Assembly (NCBI GenBank): GCA_031257655.1
Contig: JAIROF010000089.1
Span: 1-16,186 of the forward strand
DNA from: Prevotellaceae bacterium
GTDB taxonomy: Bacteria; Bacteroidota; Bacteroidia; Bacteroidales; UBA932
DNA: 16,186 nucleotides
Direction: 5' to 3'
This document shows positions 14,335 through 16,186 of this stretch, piece by piece. Numbering within the stretch: the first letter of the stretch is position 1; each line of letters starts with the position of its first letter. The notes beneath the pieces are model-generated. The model made no database searches, was not told where the DNA came from, and saw nothing but the letters and a program-made list of their open reading frames with translations. The position numbers and the translations under genes were made by a program.

Positions 14335-14946
14335 CTATAAATATTTAGATACTACTGTTGCTAAGGTGTCCTGCAAGCTCCGGTCGCGGGTTGCTTCGCC
14401 GATAGCGTTAAATTTCCATTCGCCGCCGCGCTTGTAGAATACCCCCATGACCATCGAAACGCTGCCCGCAAAGCTGGCGTCGTTTGCAATGTCGTAGGCG
14501 GCAAATACTTCCTTTACGCGGCTCGGCGTTCCCTCATAAATCCGAATGGAGGCAAAAGGAATTGCTTTAAAGTCGTGTCCTCTAAAGCTGTTCAGCACAA
14601 ATGCGATTTTGCTTACCGCTGCGGGAAGCTTCGCCAAATCTACCGTAATAACTTCGTTATCCAGACCGTCGTCGCCGCCCATATCGCCGGTCAAATCGTC
14701 GCCGCTATGGCGGATGGAGCCGTTTTTCGATTGCAGCTTGCCAAAATAAACTATTTCCAGCGTCTTGTTGCGCTCATCAAAAGTGGCGCAGCTTGCATCC
14801 AAGTCAACGGCTTCCATTTTTTTCCCCCAGACGCCTTTTTTTTCAATGGCGCCCCAGTTAACGCCCACGCAAATGTTTTGCAGCTTGCCGCCGCCGCCGC
14901 TCTTTTCGAGGTTAATTCGCTGACCTTTTTCCAGCTTGATAGCCAT
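14335..14946 (-). CDS. TerD-domain protein, divergent paralogue
   Basis: This 203-residue protein is a TerD-family member. It shares MAIKLEKG at the start, VDLDAS (47-52), HSGDDLTGDMGGDD (80-93), VDLAKLP and YKRGGEWKFNAIGE with the TerD encoded just upstream. It differs by a Gly-rich insertion (SGGGGKLQ, 16-23), VNWGAIE in place of the GLGWD motif, and a longer acidic loop. TerD domains bind Ca2+ through these Asp-rich loops. The neighbouring true TerD suggests a two-member set, as with TerD/TerE/TerZ in classical clusters; which named paralogue it matches best is not clear. It begins 16 bases after the terD stop. Confidence 0.92.
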   Translation of the reverse strand: MAIKLEKGQRINLEKSGGGGKLQNICVGVNWGAIEKKGVWGKKMEAVDLDASCATFDERNKTLEIVYFGKLQSKNGSIRHSGDDLTGDMGGDDGLDNEVITVDLAKLPAAVSKIAFVLNSFRGHDFKAIPFASIRIYEGTPSRVKEVFAAYDIANDASFAGSVSMVMGVFYKRGGEWKFNAIGEATRDRSLQDTLATVVSKYL

Positions 14947-14962
14947 AGTAAGCCCTCCGTTT

Positions 14963-15517
14963 TTAAGTGTATTTACTTAAATAATCCTCCAGACCGCCCT
15001 TTTGTCCGGCGCCAACGGCTTCAAATTTCCATTCGTTGCCCCGCTTGTAAATGCGCCCGAACTCAACGGCTGTTTCTACCGAAAAGTCCTCATCCAGCTC
15101 GTACTTCAGGATTTCCTCGCTGGCGTCGGGGTTGTAAATTCTTACAAACGAATTGCGCACCTGCCCGAAGTTCTGATGGCGTTCTTCCGCCTTGTGGATG
15201 GTGACCACGATGCAGATTTCCGTAGCGTTAGGGTTAATTTTTGACAAATCTACCTTAATGCTTTCGTCGTCGCCCTCGCCTGCGCCGGAAAGGTTGTCGC
15301 CGGTGTGCTCCACCGCCCCGTCGGGCGACTTAAGGTTGTTGTAAAACACGAAGTACTCATCGGACAGGCATTTTTTGTTTTCGCCGAGAATAAACACCGA
15401 AGCGTCAAGGTCAAAGTCAACGCCTGTGCTCGACGAGTTGGCGTCCCAGCCCAACCCCACCACAAATTTGGGGAGAGAAAGCGCAGCTCGCCCCCCTTTT
15501 TCCAAGCTTATTGCCAT
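14963..15517 (-). CDS. terD: TerD, calcium-binding stress protein
   Basis: This 184-residue protein is a textbook TerD: LEKGGRAALSL, GLGWD (21-25), FDLDAS (35-40), FVFYNNLKSPDG, HTGDNLSGAGEGDDE (71-85), VDLSKI, RQNFGQVRN-like HQNFGQVRNSFVRIYN, and a closing EWKFEAVGAG motif. The family binds Ca2+ with two sites built from these Asp-rich loops and gives resistance to tellurite, phages, colicins or other stress in various bacteria. The full length matches the family. It lies 24 bases after the TerB-like gene and starts MAISLEKG, the usual TerD start. Confidence 0.97.
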   Translation of the reverse strand: MAISLEKGGRAALSLPKFVVGLGWDANSSSTGVDFDLDASVFILGENKKCLSDEYFVFYNNLKSPDGAVEHTGDNLSGAGEGDDESIKVDLSKINPNATEICIVVTIHKAEERHQNFGQVRNSFVRIYNPDASEEILKYELDEDFSVETAVEFGRIYKRGNEWKFEAVGAGQKGGLEDYLSKYT

Positions 15518-15541
15518 AATTTTAGCTGTTTTAAGTGTTCG

Positions 15542-15913
15542 CTATAAATCCAAGGCGGGTGGAAATTTTTTTGCCTTGCTTTTAAGATTTGCCAGCAGCG
15601 CCTTTTCTGTTCCGTCCAGCTGGCCGTCGCCCTGAATTTTGGCAAGCAGCCATTGGGCTTCGTCGTCGTCAATTTCGCCGGGCGACGCTTCGTCTTCCAA
15701 AAGAAAGCTCGTAATCGATTCTACAAAAAGCGCCTCCCAGCTGCTGTGGTTGGCCTTGCCCGAAACGGCGTCGTTCAGCTCGAAAAGAAATTCGGCCTCC
15801 TCCCTGTCAATTTTGCCATCGGCATACAGTACTTCGCGAAGCTGCTTTACTTCGGCCTCATCGATAACGCCATCGGCTAGAATGGATTTTTTTAGCTCTT
15901 GTAATGTGCTCAT
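15542..15913 (-). CDS. terB: TerB-like protein with four DGxIDxxE motifs
   Basis: This 123-residue helical, acidic protein is the first gene of the operon. It repeats a short motif four times: ADGVIDEAE (13-21), ADGKIDREE (31-39), PGEIDDDE (78-85) and GDGQLDGTE (95-103). The ADG-x5-E signature is that of TerB-type metal-associated helical domains; the motifs also resemble the second half of EF-hand loops but lack the first acidic positions. A role in metal sensing at the membrane, together with TerD, is known for TerB but only inferred here. Its symbol is tentative because this protein is shorter than typical TerB (about 150) and the repeat arrangement is looser. Confidence 0.75.
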   Translation of the reverse strand: MSTLQELKKSILADGVIDEAEVKQLREVLYADGKIDREEAEFLFELNDAVSGKANHSSWEALFVESITSFLLEDEASPGEIDDDEAQWLLAKIQGDGQLDGTEKALLANLKSKAKKFPPALDL

Positions 15914-16186
15914 TTTTCAAATAATTTAAATGGTAAATAAAATAAAAATGCAGATTTTAAAGTTACTTATATTTACTTACTACTTATTCAAGTTTCCCAC
16001 ATTTTACAAATGTCAGAATGATAAATAATTATAAAACAATCCAATATGTAAATCATTAATAATATGTGGATTAATAATGACATGTTTTAATGCTTCCAAA
16101 CAAACAAGTTAGAAAAATCAGTAGTATGCGTCTTGTGTTTTTCGATAAATTGGAGCGGCTATTGTGCGCTTTACATGTCTTTACAT
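15914..16186. other. AT-rich region upstream of the Ter operon
   Basis: This should hold the Ter operon promoter on the minus strand. A search by eye for TAnnTTTG preceded by TTTG found no full match; TAACTTTA (about 15958-15965 on the minus strand) is a partial one. A cluster of TTACTTA-like repeats (15963-15988, plus strand) could be an operator. TTTACAT recurs at the right edge (16169-16175 and 16180-16186). No gene is visible. Confidence 0.5.

Overview
The window looks like a piece of a Bacteroidota (Bacteroidetes) chromosome. The evidence is a type VI-B CRISPR-Cas13b locus (known almost only from this phylum), a promoter that fits the Bacteroidota form TTTG-N19-TAnnTTTG, and the general lack of Shine-Dalgarno sequences before the starts. 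I cannot name a genus. Every gene I accept is on the minus strand, so the biological order runs from high to low coordinates.

Region 1 (about 15913 down to 7846) is one tightly packed operon of eleven genes with gaps of at most 24 bases and several ATGA or TAATG overlaps. It is a Ter (tellurium/stress response) system of the TerY-phosphorylation-triad kind: a TerB-like protein, two TerD-domain proteins, three von Willebrand A (TerY-like) proteins, a small basic protein, a small two-helix membrane protein, a PP2C phosphatase, a serine/threonine kinase-like protein, and a membrane-anchored protein that ends in what looks like a Cpl-7 (CW_7) peptidoglycan-binding motif. From family knowledge, TerD and vWA proteins bind divalent metal (Ca2+/Mg2+) and the kinase/phosphatase pair would switch the complex. 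The CW_7-like protein would tie it to the envelope; that last link is my inference.

Region 2 (7845 to 7082) is about 760 bases with no convincing gene. It holds nested inverted repeats typical of dispersed Bacteroidota intergenic elements. Region 3 (7081 to 4403) is a complete P2B (PMCA-type) calcium-transporting P-type ATPase, a plausible functional neighbour for a calcium-related Ter system. Region 4 (4402 to 4013) is non-coding, with a large imperfect hairpin and then the predicted cas13b promoter.

Region 5 (4012 to 271) is the type VI-B locus: a possible small frameshifted ORF overlapping the start of cas13b, cas13b itself (1040 residues, both HEPN R-x4-H motifs intact), and, only 15 bases after its stop, an array of seven 36-bp repeats and six very AT-rich spacers. 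No csx27, csx28, cas1 or cas2 is seen. The left edge (1-133) is a 48-bp tandem repeat that may continue outside the window.

The most interesting points are the apparently leaderless array directly behind cas13b, the hidden small ORF coupled to cas13b, the vWA paralogue that has lost two MIDAS residues, and the predicted peptidoglycan-binding anchor in a Ter operon.
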